64,000 bases of DNA from Limnephilus marmoratus (lineage: Eukaryota; Arthropoda; Insecta; Trichoptera; Limnephilidae): assembly GCA_917880885.1 (NCBI GenBank), contig OU862919.1, forward strand, positions 49,451,058 to 49,515,057, given 5' to 3'. Shown one piece after another: positions 1 to 12,520 of this stretch. Made by a program: the position numbers and the translations under genes. The notes beneath the pieces were generated by a model that saw nothing but the letters and a program-made list of their open reading frames with translations, was not told where the DNA came from and did no database searches. Every line of letters begins with the position of its first letter. Position 1 is the first letter of the stretch.

Positions 1-1757
1 TGGCCCTATGAATCCGAACCAACTGAAATTTTGGATTCTTACTAAAAATCTTTGTCTGAACAAGAATCAATCTAAAATTCTTCATTCTTCAAAGAGATTT
101 CTTTATAAAATCATCGTTTTAACACTTGGGTTCGGTCGTTTAGTACTTGGGGTCGAACGTTTGAACACTTGGGGTCGGTCTTAACTTTGGCCCTATGAAT
201 CCGAACCAACTGAAATTTTGGATTCTTTCTAAAAATATTTGTCTGTACAAGAATCAATCTAAAATTCTTCAAAGAGATTTCTTTATAAAATCATCGTTTT
301 AACTCTTGGGTTCGGTCGTCTAGCACTTTGGGTCGAACGTTTGAACACTTGGGGTCGGTCATAACTTTGGCCCTATGAATCCGAACCAACTGAAATTTTG
401 GATTCTTGCTAAAAATCTTTGTCTGTACAAGAATCAATCTAAAATTCTTCAAAGAGATTTCTTTAAAAAATCATCGTTTCAACACTTGGGTTCGGTCGTT
501 TAGTACTTGGGGTCGAACGTTTGAACACTTGGGGTCGGTCATAACTTTGGCGCTATGGATCCGAAACAACTAAAATTTTGGATACTTACTAAGAATCATG
601 ACCTGGACACGTATCAATAAAAAATCGGCTAAAAGTTGATTTTTGGCAAAAATTCATCGTTTTACGGGAGCTTTGTAACAACAATTGTTGTCGGTTATAA
701 CTTCCGCCCTATGGCTCCGAACCGTCTGAAATTTTGGATTCTTACTAAGATGCATGGTCTGTACACGAATCAATCAAAAAAACTACAAAGAGAATTATTT
801 AAAAAAAAACATCGTTTTAACACTTGGGTTCGGTCGTCTAGCACTTTGGGTCGAACGTTTGAACACTCGGGGTCGGTCATAACTTTGGCCCTATGAATCC
901 GAACTAACTGAAATTTTGGATTCTTGCTAAAAATCTTTGTCTGTACAAGCATCAATCTAAAATTCTTCAAAGAGATTTCTTTATAAAATCATCGTTTTAA
1001 CACTTGGGTTCGGTCGTTTAGTACTTGGGGTCGAACGTTTGAACACTTGGGGTCGGTCTTAACTTTGGCCCTATGAATCCGAACCAACTGAAATTTTGGA
1101 TTCTTTCTAAAAATATTTGTCTGTACAAGAATCAATCTAAAATTCTTCAAAGAGATTTCTTTATAAAATCATCGTTTTAACTCTTGGGTTCGGTCGTCTA
1201 GCACTTTGGGTCGAACGTTTGAACACTTGGGGTCGGTCATAACTTTGGCCTTATGAATCCGAACCAACTGAAATTTTGGATTCTTGCTAAAAATCTTTGT
1301 CTGTACAAGAATCAATCTAAAATTCTTCAAAGAGATTTCTTTAAAAAATCATCGTTTTAACACTTGGGTTCGGTCGTTTAGTACTTGGGGTCGAACGTTT
1401 GAACACTTGGGGTCGGTCATAACTTTGGCGCTATGGATCCGAAACAACTAAAATTTTGGATACTTACTAAGAATCATGACCTGGACACGTATCAATAAAA
1501 AATCGGCTAAAAGTTGATTTTTGGCAAAAATTCATCGTTTTACGGGAGCTTTGTAACAACAATTGTTGTCGGTTATAACTTCCGCCCTATGGCTCCGAAC
1601 CGTCTGAAATTTTGGATTCTTACTAAGATGCATGGTCTGTACACGAATCAATCAAAAAAACTACAAAGAGAATTATTTAAAAAAAAAATCATCGTTTTAA
1701 CACTTGGGTTCGGTCGTCTAGCACTTTGGGTCGAACGTTTGAACACTCGGGGTCGGT
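1..1757 (+). repeat. 878-bp higher-order repeat, two tandem copies
   Basis: Positions 2-879 and 880-1757 match almost base for base at an offset of 878 bp. Each holds three A monomers followed by one B plus one A unit. Small differences are visible: the run before ATCATCG is one A longer in the second copy, and GAACTAACTG near 901 reads GAACCAACTG near 1781. Confidence 0.9.
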
Positions 1758-2480
1758 CATAACTTTGGCCCTATGAATCCGAACCAACTGAAATTTTGGA
1801 TTCTTGCTAAAAATCTTTGTCTGTACAAGAATCAATCTAAAATTCTTCAAAGAGATTTCTTTATAAAATCATCGTTTTAACTCTTGGGTTCGGTCGTTTA
1901 GTACTTGGGGTCGAACGTTTGAACACTTGGGGTCGGTCTTAACTTTGGCCCTATGAATCCGAACCAACTGAAATTTTGGATTCTTTCTAAAAATATTTGT
2001 CTGTACAAGAATCAATCTAAAATTCTTCAAAGAGATTTATTTATAAAATCATCGTTTTAACTCTTGGGTTCGGTCGTTTAGTACTTGGGGTCGAACGTTT
2101 GAACACTTGGGGTCGGTCTTAACTTTGGCCCTATGAATCCGAACCAACTGAAATTTTGGATTCTTTCTAAAAATATTTGTCTGTACAAGAATCAATCTAA
2201 AATTCTTCAAAGAGATTTATTTATAAAATCATCGTTTTAACTCTTGGGTTCGGTCGTTTAGTACTTGGGGTCGAACGTTTGAACACTTGGGGTCGGTCTT
2301 AACTTTGGCCCTATGAATCCGAACCAACTGAAATTTTGGATTCTTTCTAAAAATATTTGTCTGTACAAGAATCAATCTAAAATTCTTCAAAGAGATTTCT
2401 TTATAAAATCATCGTTTTAACTCTTGGGTTCGGTCGTCTAGCACTTTGGGTCGAACGTTTGAACACTTGGGGTCGGTCAT
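1..2480 (+). repeat. Segmental duplication, left copy (offset 4,705 bp)
   Basis: This segment recurs at 4,706-7,005, including the unusual ATTCTTCATTCTTC doubling near 85-100 and again near 4,790. After 1,940 the left copy has one more 180-bp A unit with the TTTATTTATAAA variant than the right copy, so the two copies differ by exactly one monomer. Confidence 0.9.
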
Positions 2481-3011
2481 AACTTTGGCCCTATGGATCC
2501 GAACCAATTGAAATTTTGATTTCTTACTAAGAAGCATGGTCTGTACACGAATCAATCAAAAAATCTACAAAGAATTATTTTTAAAAAAATCATCGTTTTA
2601 ACACTTGGGTTCGGTCGTCTAACACTTGGGGTCGGTCATAACTTTGGCCCTATGGATCCAAACCAATTGAAATTTTGATTTCTTACTAAGAATCATGGTC
2701 TGTACACGAATCACTCATATAATCTACAGTGAGATTTTTTTAAAATCATCGTTTTAACACTTGGGTTCGGTCGTTTAGTACTTGGGGTCGAACGTTTGAA
2801 CACTTGGGGTCGGTCATAACTTTGGCCCTATGGATCCGAACCAACTAAAATTTTGGCTACTTACGAAGAATCATGACCTAGACACGTATCAATAAAAAAA
2901 TCGGCTAAAAGTTGATTTTTGGTAAAAATTCATCGTTTTACGGGCGCTTTGTAACAACAATTGTTGTCGGATGTAACTTCCGCCCTATGGCTCCGAACCA
3001 TCTGAAATTTT

Positions 3012-3722
3012 GGATTCTTACTAAGATGCATGGTCTGTACACGAATCAATCAAAAAATCTACAAAGAGAATTATTTTTTTAAAAATCATCGTTTTAACAC
3101 TTGGGTTCGGTCGTCTAGCACTTTGGGTCGAACGTTTGAACAATTGGGGTCGGTCATAACTTTGGCCCTATGAATCTGAACCAACTGAAATTTTGGATTC
3201 TTACTAAAAATCTTTGTCTGTACAAGAATCAATCTAAAATCCTTCAAAGAGATTTCTTTAAAAAATCATCGTTTTAACACTTGGGTTCGGTCGTTTAGTA
3301 CTTGGGGTCGAACGTTTGAACACTTGGGGTCGGTCATAACTTGGGCCCTATGGATCCGAACCAATTAAAATTTTGGATACTTACTAAGAATCATGACCTG
3401 GACACGTATCAATAAAAAAATCAGCTAAAAGTTGAGTTTTGGCAAAAATTCATCGTTTTACGGGCGCTTTGTAACAACAATTGTTGTCGGTTATAACTTC
3501 CGCCCCATTGCTCCGAACCCTCTGAAGTTTTGGATTCTTACTAAAAATCATGGTCTGTACACGAATCAATCAAAAAATCTACAAAGAGAATTATTTTTAA
3601 AAAAATCATCGTTTTAACACTTCGGTTCGGTCGTCTTGCACTTTGGGTCGAACGTTTGAACACTTGGGGTCGGTCATAACTTTGGCCCTATGAATCCGAA
3701 CCAACTGAAATTTTGGATTCTT
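3012..3722 (+). repeat. 711-bp satellite segment, first copy (offset 1,023 bp)
   Basis: The same sequence appears at 4,035-4,745, with shared oddities such as GTTGAGTTTTGGC and CACTTCGGTTCGG. The two copies are separated by the non-canonical island at 3,723-4,034. Confidence 0.88.
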
Positions 3723-4034
3723 CTTGAGGCGATTTTTCGCAAAAACAGCGCTATATAAGTTGTCCAAATTTATTATTATTATTATTATTAGACGACCGAA
3801 CCCAAGTGTTAAAACGATGATTTTTTTAAAAATAATTCTTTGTAGATTTTTTGATTGATTCGTGTACAGACCATGCTTCTTAGTAAGCATCTAAAACTTC
3901 AGACGGTTTTGAGCAATAGAGCGGAAGTTATAACCGACAACAATTGTTGTTACAAAGCGCCCGTAAATCGATGGCATTCGATGCGATTTCCTTAACCAGA
4001 CGATTCAGATTTTGTTGTCCAACCCGTAGAACCC
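3723..4034. repeat. Island with an inverted satellite fragment inside the array
   Basis: The direct array stops at 3,722. The next 60 bases are unlike the satellite and end in (ATT)n at 3,769-3,789. From about 3,790 to 3,957 the satellite runs in reverse orientation (GACGACCGAACCCAAGTGTT and on to ACAACAATTGTTGT). A further 70 bases of unrelated sequence follow before the direct array resumes with GGATTCTTACTAAG at 4,035. This is the only inverted tract in the first 25 kb. Confidence 0.85.
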
Positions 4035-4745
4035 GGATTCTTACTAAGATGCATGGTCTGTACACGAATCAATCAAAAAATCTACAAAGAGAATTATTTT
4101 TTTAAAAATCATCGTTTTAACACTTGGGTTCGGTCGTCTAGCACTTTGGGTCGAACGTTTGAACAATTGGGGTCGGTCATAACTTTGGCCCTATGAATCT
4201 GAACCAACTGAAATTTTGGATTCTTACTAAAAATCTTTGTCTGTACAAGAATCAATCTAAAATCCTTCAAAGAGATTTCTTTAAAAAATCATCGTTTTAA
4301 CACTTGGGTTCGGTCGTTTAGTACTTGGGGTCGAACGTTTGAACACTTGGGGTCGGTCATAACTTGGGCCCTATGGATCCGAACCAATTAAAATTTTGGA
4401 TACTTACTAAGAATCATGACCTGGACACGTATCAATAAAAAAATCAGCTAAAAGTTGAGTTTTGGCAAAAATTCATCGTTTTACGGGCGCTTTGTAACAA
4501 CAATTGTTGTCGGTTATAACTTCCGCCCCATTGCTCCGAACCCTCTGAAGTTTTGGATTCTTACTAAAAATCATGGTCTGTACACGAATCAATCAAAAAA
4601 TCTACAAAGAGAATTATTTTTAAAAAAATCATCGTTTTAACACTTCGGTTCGGTCGTCTTGCACTTTGGGTCGAACGTTTGAACACTTGGGGTCGGTCAT
4701 AACTTTGGCCCTATGAATCCGAACCAACTGAAATTTTGGATTCTT
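4035..4745 (+). repeat. 711-bp satellite segment, second copy (offset 1,023 bp)
   Basis: Copy of 3,012-3,722. It continues directly into the 4,706 duplication, while the first copy is cut at the GGATTCTT junction. Confidence 0.88.
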
Positions 4746-7005
4746 ACTAAAAATCTTTGTCTGAACAAGAATCAATCTAAAATTCTTCATTCTTCAAAGA
4801 GATTTCTTTATAAAATCATCGTTTTAACACTTGGGTTCGGTCGTTTAGTACTTGGGGTCGAACGTTTGAACACTTGGGGTCGGTCTTAACTTTGGCCCTA
4901 TGAATCCGAACCAACTGAAATTTTGGATTCTTTCTAAAAATATTTGTCTGTACAAGAATCAATCTAAAATTCTTCAAAGAGATTTCTTTATAAAATCATC
5001 GTTTTAACTCTTGGGTTCGGTCGTCTAGCACTTTGGGTCGAACGTTTGAACACTTGGGGTCGGTCATAACTTTGGCCCTATGAATCCGAACCAACTGAAA
5101 TTTTGGATTCTTGCTAAAAATCTTTGTCTGTACAAGAATCAATCTAAAATTCTTCAAAGAGATTTCTTTAAAAAATCATCGTTTCAACACTTGGGTTCGG
5201 TCGTTTAGTACTTGGGGTCGAACGTTTGAACACTTGGGGTCGGTCATAACTTTGGCGCTATGGATCCGAAACAACTAAAATTTTGGATACTTACTAAGAA
5301 TCATGACCTGGACACGTATCAATAAAAAATCGGCTAAAAGTTGATTTTTGGCAAAAATTCATCGTTTTACGGGAGCTTTGTAACAACAATTGTTGTCGGT
5401 TATAACTTCCGCCCTATGGCTCCGAACCGTCTGAAATTTTGGATTCTTACTAAGATGCATGGTCTGTACACGAATCAATCAAAAAAACTACAAAGAGAAT
5501 TATTTAAAAAAAAACATCGTTTTAACACTTGGGTTCGGTCGTCTAGCACTTTGGGTCGAACGTTTGAACACTCGGGGTCGGTCATAACTTTGGCCCTATG
5601 AATCCGAACTAACTGAAATTTTGGATTCTTGCTAAAAATCTTTGTCTGTACAAGCATCAATCTAAAATTCTTCAAAGAGATTTCTTTATAAAATCATCGT
5701 TTTAACACTTGGGTTCGGTCGTTTAGTACTTGGGGTCGAACGTTTGAACACTTGGGGTCGGTCTTAACTTTGGCCCTATGAATCCGAACCAACTGAAATT
5801 TTGGATTCTTTCTAAAAATATTTGTCTGTACAAGAATCAATCTAAAATTCTTCAAAGAGATTTCTTTATAAAATCATCGTTTTAACTCTTGGGTTCGGTC
5901 GTCTAGCACTTTGGGTCGAACGTTTGAACACTTGGGGTCGGTCATAACTTTGGCCTTATGAATCCGAACCAACTGAAATTTTGGATTCTTGCTAAAAATC
6001 TTTGTCTGTACAAGAATCAATCTAAAATTCTTCAAAGAGATTTCTTTAAAAAATCATCGTTTTAACACTTGGGTTCGGTCGTTTAGTACTTGGGGTCGAA
6101 CGTTTGAACACTTGGGGTCGGTCATAACTTTGGCGCTATGGATCCGAAACAACTAAAATTTTGGATACTTACTAAGAATCATGACCTGGACACGTATCAA
6201 TAAAAAATCGGCTAAAAGTTGATTTTTGGCAAAAATTCATCGTTTTACGGGAGCTTTGTAACAACAATTGTTGTCGGTTATAACTTCCGCCCTATGGCTC
6301 CGAACCGTCTGAAATTTTGGATTCTTACTAAGATGCATGGTCTGTACACGAATCAATCAAAAAAACTACAAAGAGAATTATTTAAAAAAAAAATCATCGT
6401 TTTAACACTTGGGTTCGGTCGTCTAGCACTTTGGGTCGAACGTTTGAACACTCGGGGTCGGTCATAACTTTGGCCCTATGAATCCGAACCAACTGAAATT
6501 TTGGATTCTTGCTAAAAATCTTTGTCTGTACAAGAATCAATCTAAAATTCTTCAAAGAGATTTCTTTATAAAATCATCGTTTTAACTCTTGGGTTCGGTC
6601 GTTTAGTACTTGGGGTCGAACGTTTGAACACTTGGGGTCGGTCTTAACTTTGGCCCTATGAATCCGAACCAACTGAAATTTTGGATTCTTTCTAAAAATA
6701 TTTGTCTGTACAAGAATCAATCTAAAATTCTTCAAAGAGATTTATTTATAAAATCATCGTTTTAACTCTTGGGTTCGGTCGTTTAGTACTTGGGGTCGAA
6801 CGTTTGAACACTTGGGGTCGGTCTTAACTTTGGCCCTATGAATCCGAACCAACTGAAATTTTGGATTCTTTCTAAAAATATTTGTCTGTACAAGAATCAA
6901 TCTAAAATTCTTCAAAGAGATTTCTTTATAAAATCATCGTTTTAACTCTTGGGTTCGGTCGTCTAGCACTTTGGGTCGAACGTTTGAACACTTGGGGTCG
7001 GTCAT
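4706..7005 (+). repeat. Segmental duplication, right copy (offset 4,705 bp)
   Basis: It matches 1-2,480 over two complete 878-bp higher-order units (4,707-5,584 and 5,585-6,462) and the following A units, but has one 180-bp unit fewer in the TTTATTTATAAA run. Confidence 0.9.
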
Positions 7006-8689
7006 AACTTTGGCCCTATGAATCCGAACCAACTGAAATTTTGGATTCTTGCTAAAAATCTTTGTCTGTACAAGAATCAATCTAAAATTCTTTAAAGAGA
7101 TTTCTTTATAAAATCATTGTTTTAACACTTGGGTTCGGTCGTTTAGTACTTGGGGTCGAACGTTTGAACACTTGGGGTCGGTCTTAACTTTGGCCCTATG
7201 AATCCGAACCAACTGAAATTTTGGCTACTTACGAAGAATCATGACCTAGACACGTATCAATAAAAAAATCGGCTAAAAGTTGATTTTTGGCAAAAATTCA
7301 TCGTTTTACGGGCGCTTTGTAACAACAATTGTTGTCGGTTATAACTTCCGCCCTATTGCTCCGAACCCTCTGAAGTTTTGGATTCTTACTAAAAATCATG
7401 GTCTGTACACAAATCAATCAAAAAATCTACAAAGAGAATTATTTTTAAAAAAAATCATCGTTTTAACACTTGGGTTCGGTCGTTTAGTACTTGGGGTCGA
7501 ACGTTTGAACACTTGGGGTCGGTCATAACTTTGGCGCTATGGATCCGAAACAACTAAAATTTTGGATACTTACTAAGAATCATGACCTGGACACGTATCA
7601 ATAAAAAATCGGCTAAAAGTTGATTTTTGGCAAAAATTCATCGTTTTACGGGAGCTTTGTAACAACAATTGTTGTCGGTTATAACTTCCGCCCTATGGCT
7701 CCGAATCGTCTGAAATTTTGGATTCTTACTAAGATGCATGGTCTGTACACGAATCAATCAAAAAAACTACAAAGAGAATTATTTAAAAAAAAAATCATCG
7801 TTTTAACACTTGGGTTCGGTCGTCTAGCACTTTGGGTCGAACGTTTGAACACTCGGGGTCGGTCATAACTTTGGCCCTATGAATCCGAACCAACTGAAAT
7901 TTTGGATTCTTGCTAAAAATCTTTGTCTGTACAAGAATCAATCTAAAATTCTTCAAAGAGATTTCTTTATAAAATCATCGTTTTAACTCTTGGGTTCGGT
8001 CGGTTAGTACTTGGGGTCGAACGTTTGAACACTTGGGGTCGGTCTTAACTTTGGCCCTATGAATCCGAACCAACTGAAATTTTGGATTCTTTCTAAAAAT
8101 ATTTGTCTGTACAAGAATCAATCTAAAATTCTTCAAAGAGATTTCTTTATAAAATCATCGTTTTAACTCTTGGGTTCGGTCGTCTAGCACTTTGGGTCGA
8201 ACGTTTGAACACTTGGGGTCGGTCATAACTTTGGCCCTATGAATCCGAACCAACTGAAATTTTGGATTCTTGCTAAAAATCTTTGTCTGTACAAGAATCA
8301 ATCTAAAATTCTTCAAAGAGATTTCTTTATAAAATCATTGTTTTAACACTTGGGTTCGGTCGTTTAGTACTTGGGGTCGAACGTTTGAACACTTGGGGTC
8401 GGTCTTAACTTTGGCCCTATGAATCCGAACCAACTGAAATTTTGGCTACTTACGAAGAATCATGACCTAGACACGTATCAATAAAAAAATCGGCTAAAAG
8501 TTGATTTTTGGCAAAAATTCATCGTTTTACGGGCGCTTTGTAACAACAATTGTTGTCGGTTATAACTTCCGCCCTATTGCTCCGAACCCTCTGAAGTTTT
8601 GGATTCTTACTAAAAATCATGGTCTGTACACAAATCAATCAAAAAATCTACAAAGAGAATTATTTTAAAAAAAAATCATCGTTTTAACA

Positions 8690-10960
8690 CTTGGGTTCGG
8701 TCGTTTAGTACTTGGGGTCGAACGTTTGAACACTTGGGGTCGGTCATAACTTTGGCGCTATGGATCCGAAAAAACTAAAATTTTGGATACTTACTAAGAA
8801 TCATGACCTGGACACGTATCAATAAAAAAATCGGCTAAAAGTTGATTTTTGGCAAAAATTCATCGTTTTACGGGAGCTTTGTAACAACAATTGTTGTCGG
8901 TTATAACTTCCGCCCTATGGCTCCGAACCGTCTGAAATTTTGGATTCTTATTAGGATGCATGGTCTGTACACGAATTAATCAAAAAATCTACAAAGAGAA
9001 ATATTTTTAAAAAAATCATCGTTTTAACACTTGGTTTCGGTCGTCTAACACTTGGGGTCGGTCATAACTTTGACTCTATGTATCCGAACCGACTAAAATT
9101 TTGGATGCTTACTAAGAATCATGACCTGGACACGAAATATAAAAAAATCGACTAAAAGTTGATTTATGGCAAAAATTTATCACTTCTTCTAACACAGCAA
9201 ACTTATTTTGTGGCACCATTATTATTGAAATTAATAAATTACTTGGATTTTACCACTTTTATTGTTTATAAAACCGACATGTTTCGTCATCCAATCCCGT
9301 CCCATCAGTCAGGCTGACGAAACATGTCGGTTTTATAAACAATAAAAGTGGTAAAAACCAAGTAATTTATTAATTTCAAAAATTCATCGTTTTACGGGCG
9401 CTTTGTAAGAACAATTGTTGTCGGTTATAACTTCCGCCCTATGGCTCCGAACCGTCTGAAATTTTGGATTCTTACTAAGATGCATGGTCTGTACACGAAT
9501 CAATCAAAAAAACCACAAAGAGAATTATTTAAAAAAAAAATCATCGTTTTAACACTTGGGTTCGGTCGTCTAGCACTTTGGGTCGAACGTTTGAACACTT
9601 GGGGTCGGTCATAACTTTGGCCCTATGAATCCGAACCAACTGAAATTTTGGATTCTTGCTAAAAATCTTTGTCTGTACAAGAATCAATCTAAAATTCTTC
9701 AAAGAGATTTCTTTAAAAAATCATCGTTTTAACACTTGGGTTCGGTCGTTTAGTACTTGGGGTCAAACGTTTGAACACTTGGGGTCGGTCATAACTTTGG
9801 CCCTATGGATCCGAACCAACTAAAATTTTGGATTCTTACTAAGAATCATGGCCTGTACACGAATCACTCATAAAATCTACAATGATATATTTTTTTTAAA
9901 TCATCGATTTAACACTTGGGTTCGGTCGTTTAGTACTTGGGGTCGAACGTTTGAACACTTGGGGTCGGTCATAGCTTTAGCCCTTTGGCTCCGAACCAAC
10001 GGAAATTTTTGATTTTTACTAAGAATCATGGTCTGTACACGAATCACTCATATAATCTACAGTGAGATTTTTTTAAAATCATCGTTTTAACACTTGGGTT
10101 CGGTCGTTTAGTACTTGGGGTCGAACGTTTGAACACTTGGGGTCGGTCATAACTTTGGCCCTATGGATCCGAACCTACTAAAATTTTGGCTACTTACGAA
10201 GAATCATGACCTAGACACGTATCAATAAAAAAATCGGCTAAAAGTTGATTTTTGGTAAAAATTCATCGTTTTACGGGCGCTTTGTAACAACAATTGTTGT
10301 CGGATATAACTTCCGCCCTATGGCTCCGAACCATCTGAAATTTTGGATTCTTACTAAGATGCATGGTCTGTACACGAATCAATCAAAAAATCTACAAAGA
10401 GAATTATTTTTTTAAAAATCATCGTTTTAACACTTGGGTTCGGTCGTCTAGCACTTTGGGTCGAACGTTTGAACAATTGGGGTCGGTCATAACTTTGGCC
10501 CTATGAATCTAAACCAACTGAAATTTTGGATTCTTACTAAAAATCTTTGTCTGTACAAGAATCAATCTAAAATCCTTCAAAGAGATTTCTTTAAAAAATC
10601 ATCGTTTTAACACTTGGGTTCGGTCGTTTAGTACTTGGGGTCGAACGTTTGAACACTTGGGGTCGGTCATAACTTTGGCCCTATGGATCCGAACCAATTA
10701 AAATTTTGGTTACTTACTAAGAATCATGACCTGGACACGTATCAATAAAAAAATCAGCTAAAAGTTGAGTTTTGGCAAAAATTCATCGTTTTACGGGCGC
10801 TTTGTAACAACAATTGTTGTCGGTTATAACTTCCGCCCCATTGCTCCGAACCCTCTGAAGTTTTGGATTCTTACTAAAAATCATGGTCTGTACACGAATC
10901 AATCAAAAAATCTACAAAGAGAATTATTTTTAAAAAAATCATCGTTTTAACACTTCGGTT
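8690..10960 (+). repeat. 3.83-kb duplicated segment, left copy
   Basis: It matches 12,521-14,793 at an offset of 3,831-3,832 bp and includes the fold-back insert at 9,182-9,376 and the TGACTCTATGTATCC variant just before it. Confidence 0.88.
9182..9376. mobile_element. Fold-back insert, copy 1
   Basis: A 195-bp sequence unlike the satellite, inserted in a B monomer between CAAAAATTTATC (9,170-9,181) and CAAAAATTCATC (9,377-9,388). These could be a 12-bp target duplication with one mismatch. Inside, arms 9,227-9,289 and 9,315-9,377 are complementary over 63 bp with one mismatch, leaving a 25-nt loop. It has no coding capacity. Family unknown: a short non-autonomous element is the likeliest reading. 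The minus strand of the central 57 bp has a hammerhead-like motif order. Confidence 0.82.
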
Positions 10961-12520
10961 CGGTCGTCTTGCACTTTGGGTCGAACGTTTGAACACTTGG
11001 GGTCGGTCATAACTTTGGCCCTATGAATCCGAACCAACTGAAATTTTGGATTCTTACTAAAAATCTTTGTCTGAACAAGAATCAATCTAAAATTCTTCAT
11101 TCTTCAAAGAGATTTCTTTAAAAAATCATCGTTTTAACACTTGGGTTCGGTCGTTTAGTACTTGGGGTCGAACGTTTGAACACTTGGGGTCGGTCATAAC
11201 TTTGGCCCTATGGATCCGAACCAATTAAAATTTTGGATACTTACTAAGAATCATGACCTGGACACGTATCAATAAAAAATCGGCTAAAAGTTGATTTTTG
11301 GCAAAAATTCATCGTTTTACGGGAGCTTTGTAACAACAATTGTTGTCGGTTATAACTTCCGCCCTATTGCTCCGAACCTTCTGAAGTTTTGGATTCTTAC
11401 TAAAAATCATGGTCTGTACACGAATCAATCAAAAAATCTACAAAGAGAATTATTTAAAAAAAAAATCATCGTTTTAACACTTGGGTTCGGTCGTTTAGTA
11501 CTTGGGGTCGAACGTTTGAACACTTGGGGTCGGTTATAACTTCCGCCCTATGGCTCCGAACCGTCTGAAATTTTGGATTCTTACTAAGATGCATGGTCTG
11601 TACACGAATCAATAAAAAAACTACAAAGAGAATTATTTTTTAAAAAAATCATCGTTTTAACACTTGGGTTCGGTCGTCTAGCACTTTAGGTCGAACGTTT
11701 GAACACTTGGGGTCGGTCATAACTTTGGCCCTATGAATCCGAACCAACTGAAATTTTGGATTCTTGCTAAAAATCTTTGTCTGTACAAGAATCAATCTAA
11801 AATTCTTCAAAGAGATTTCTTTATAAAATCATTGTTTTAACACTTGGGTTCGGTCGTTTAGTACTTGGGGTCGAACGTTTGAACACTTGGGGTCGGTCTT
11901 AACTTTGGCCCTATGAATCCGAACCAACTGAAATTTTGGATTCTTTCTAAAAATCTTTGTCTGTACAAGAATCAATCTAAAATTCTTCAAAGAGATTTCT
12001 TTAAAAAATCATCGTTTTAACACTTGGGTTTGGTCGTTTAGTACTTGGGGTCGAACGTTTGAACACTTGGGGTCGGTCATAACTTTGGCCCTATGGATCC
12101 GAATCAACTAAAATTTTGGATACTTACTAAGAATCATGACCTGGACACGTATCAATAAAAACTCGGCTAAAAGTTGATTTTTGGCAAAAATTCATCGTTT
12201 TACGGGCGCTTTGTAACAACAATTGTTGTCGGTTATAACTTCCGCCCTATTGCTCCGAACCCTCTGAAGTTTTGGATTCTTACTAAAAATCATGGTCTGT
12301 ACACAAATCAATCAAAAAATCTACAAAGAGAATTATTTTTAAAAAAAATCATCGTTTTAACACTTGGGTTCGGTCGTCTAACACTTGGGGTCGGTCATAA
12401 CTTTGGCCCTATGAATCCGAACCACCTGAAATTTAGGATTCTTGCTAAAAATCTTTGTCTGTACAAGAATCAATCTAAAATTCTTCAAAGAGATTTCTTT
12501 AAAAAATCATCGTTTTAACA

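Noticed and set aside
640..720. CENP-B-box-like motif around TTCATCGTTTTACGGG in B monomers
   Set aside because: The box needs TTCG, four bases, A, two bases, CGGG. Here the TTC and CGGG are present but the G after TTC and the A position do not fit.
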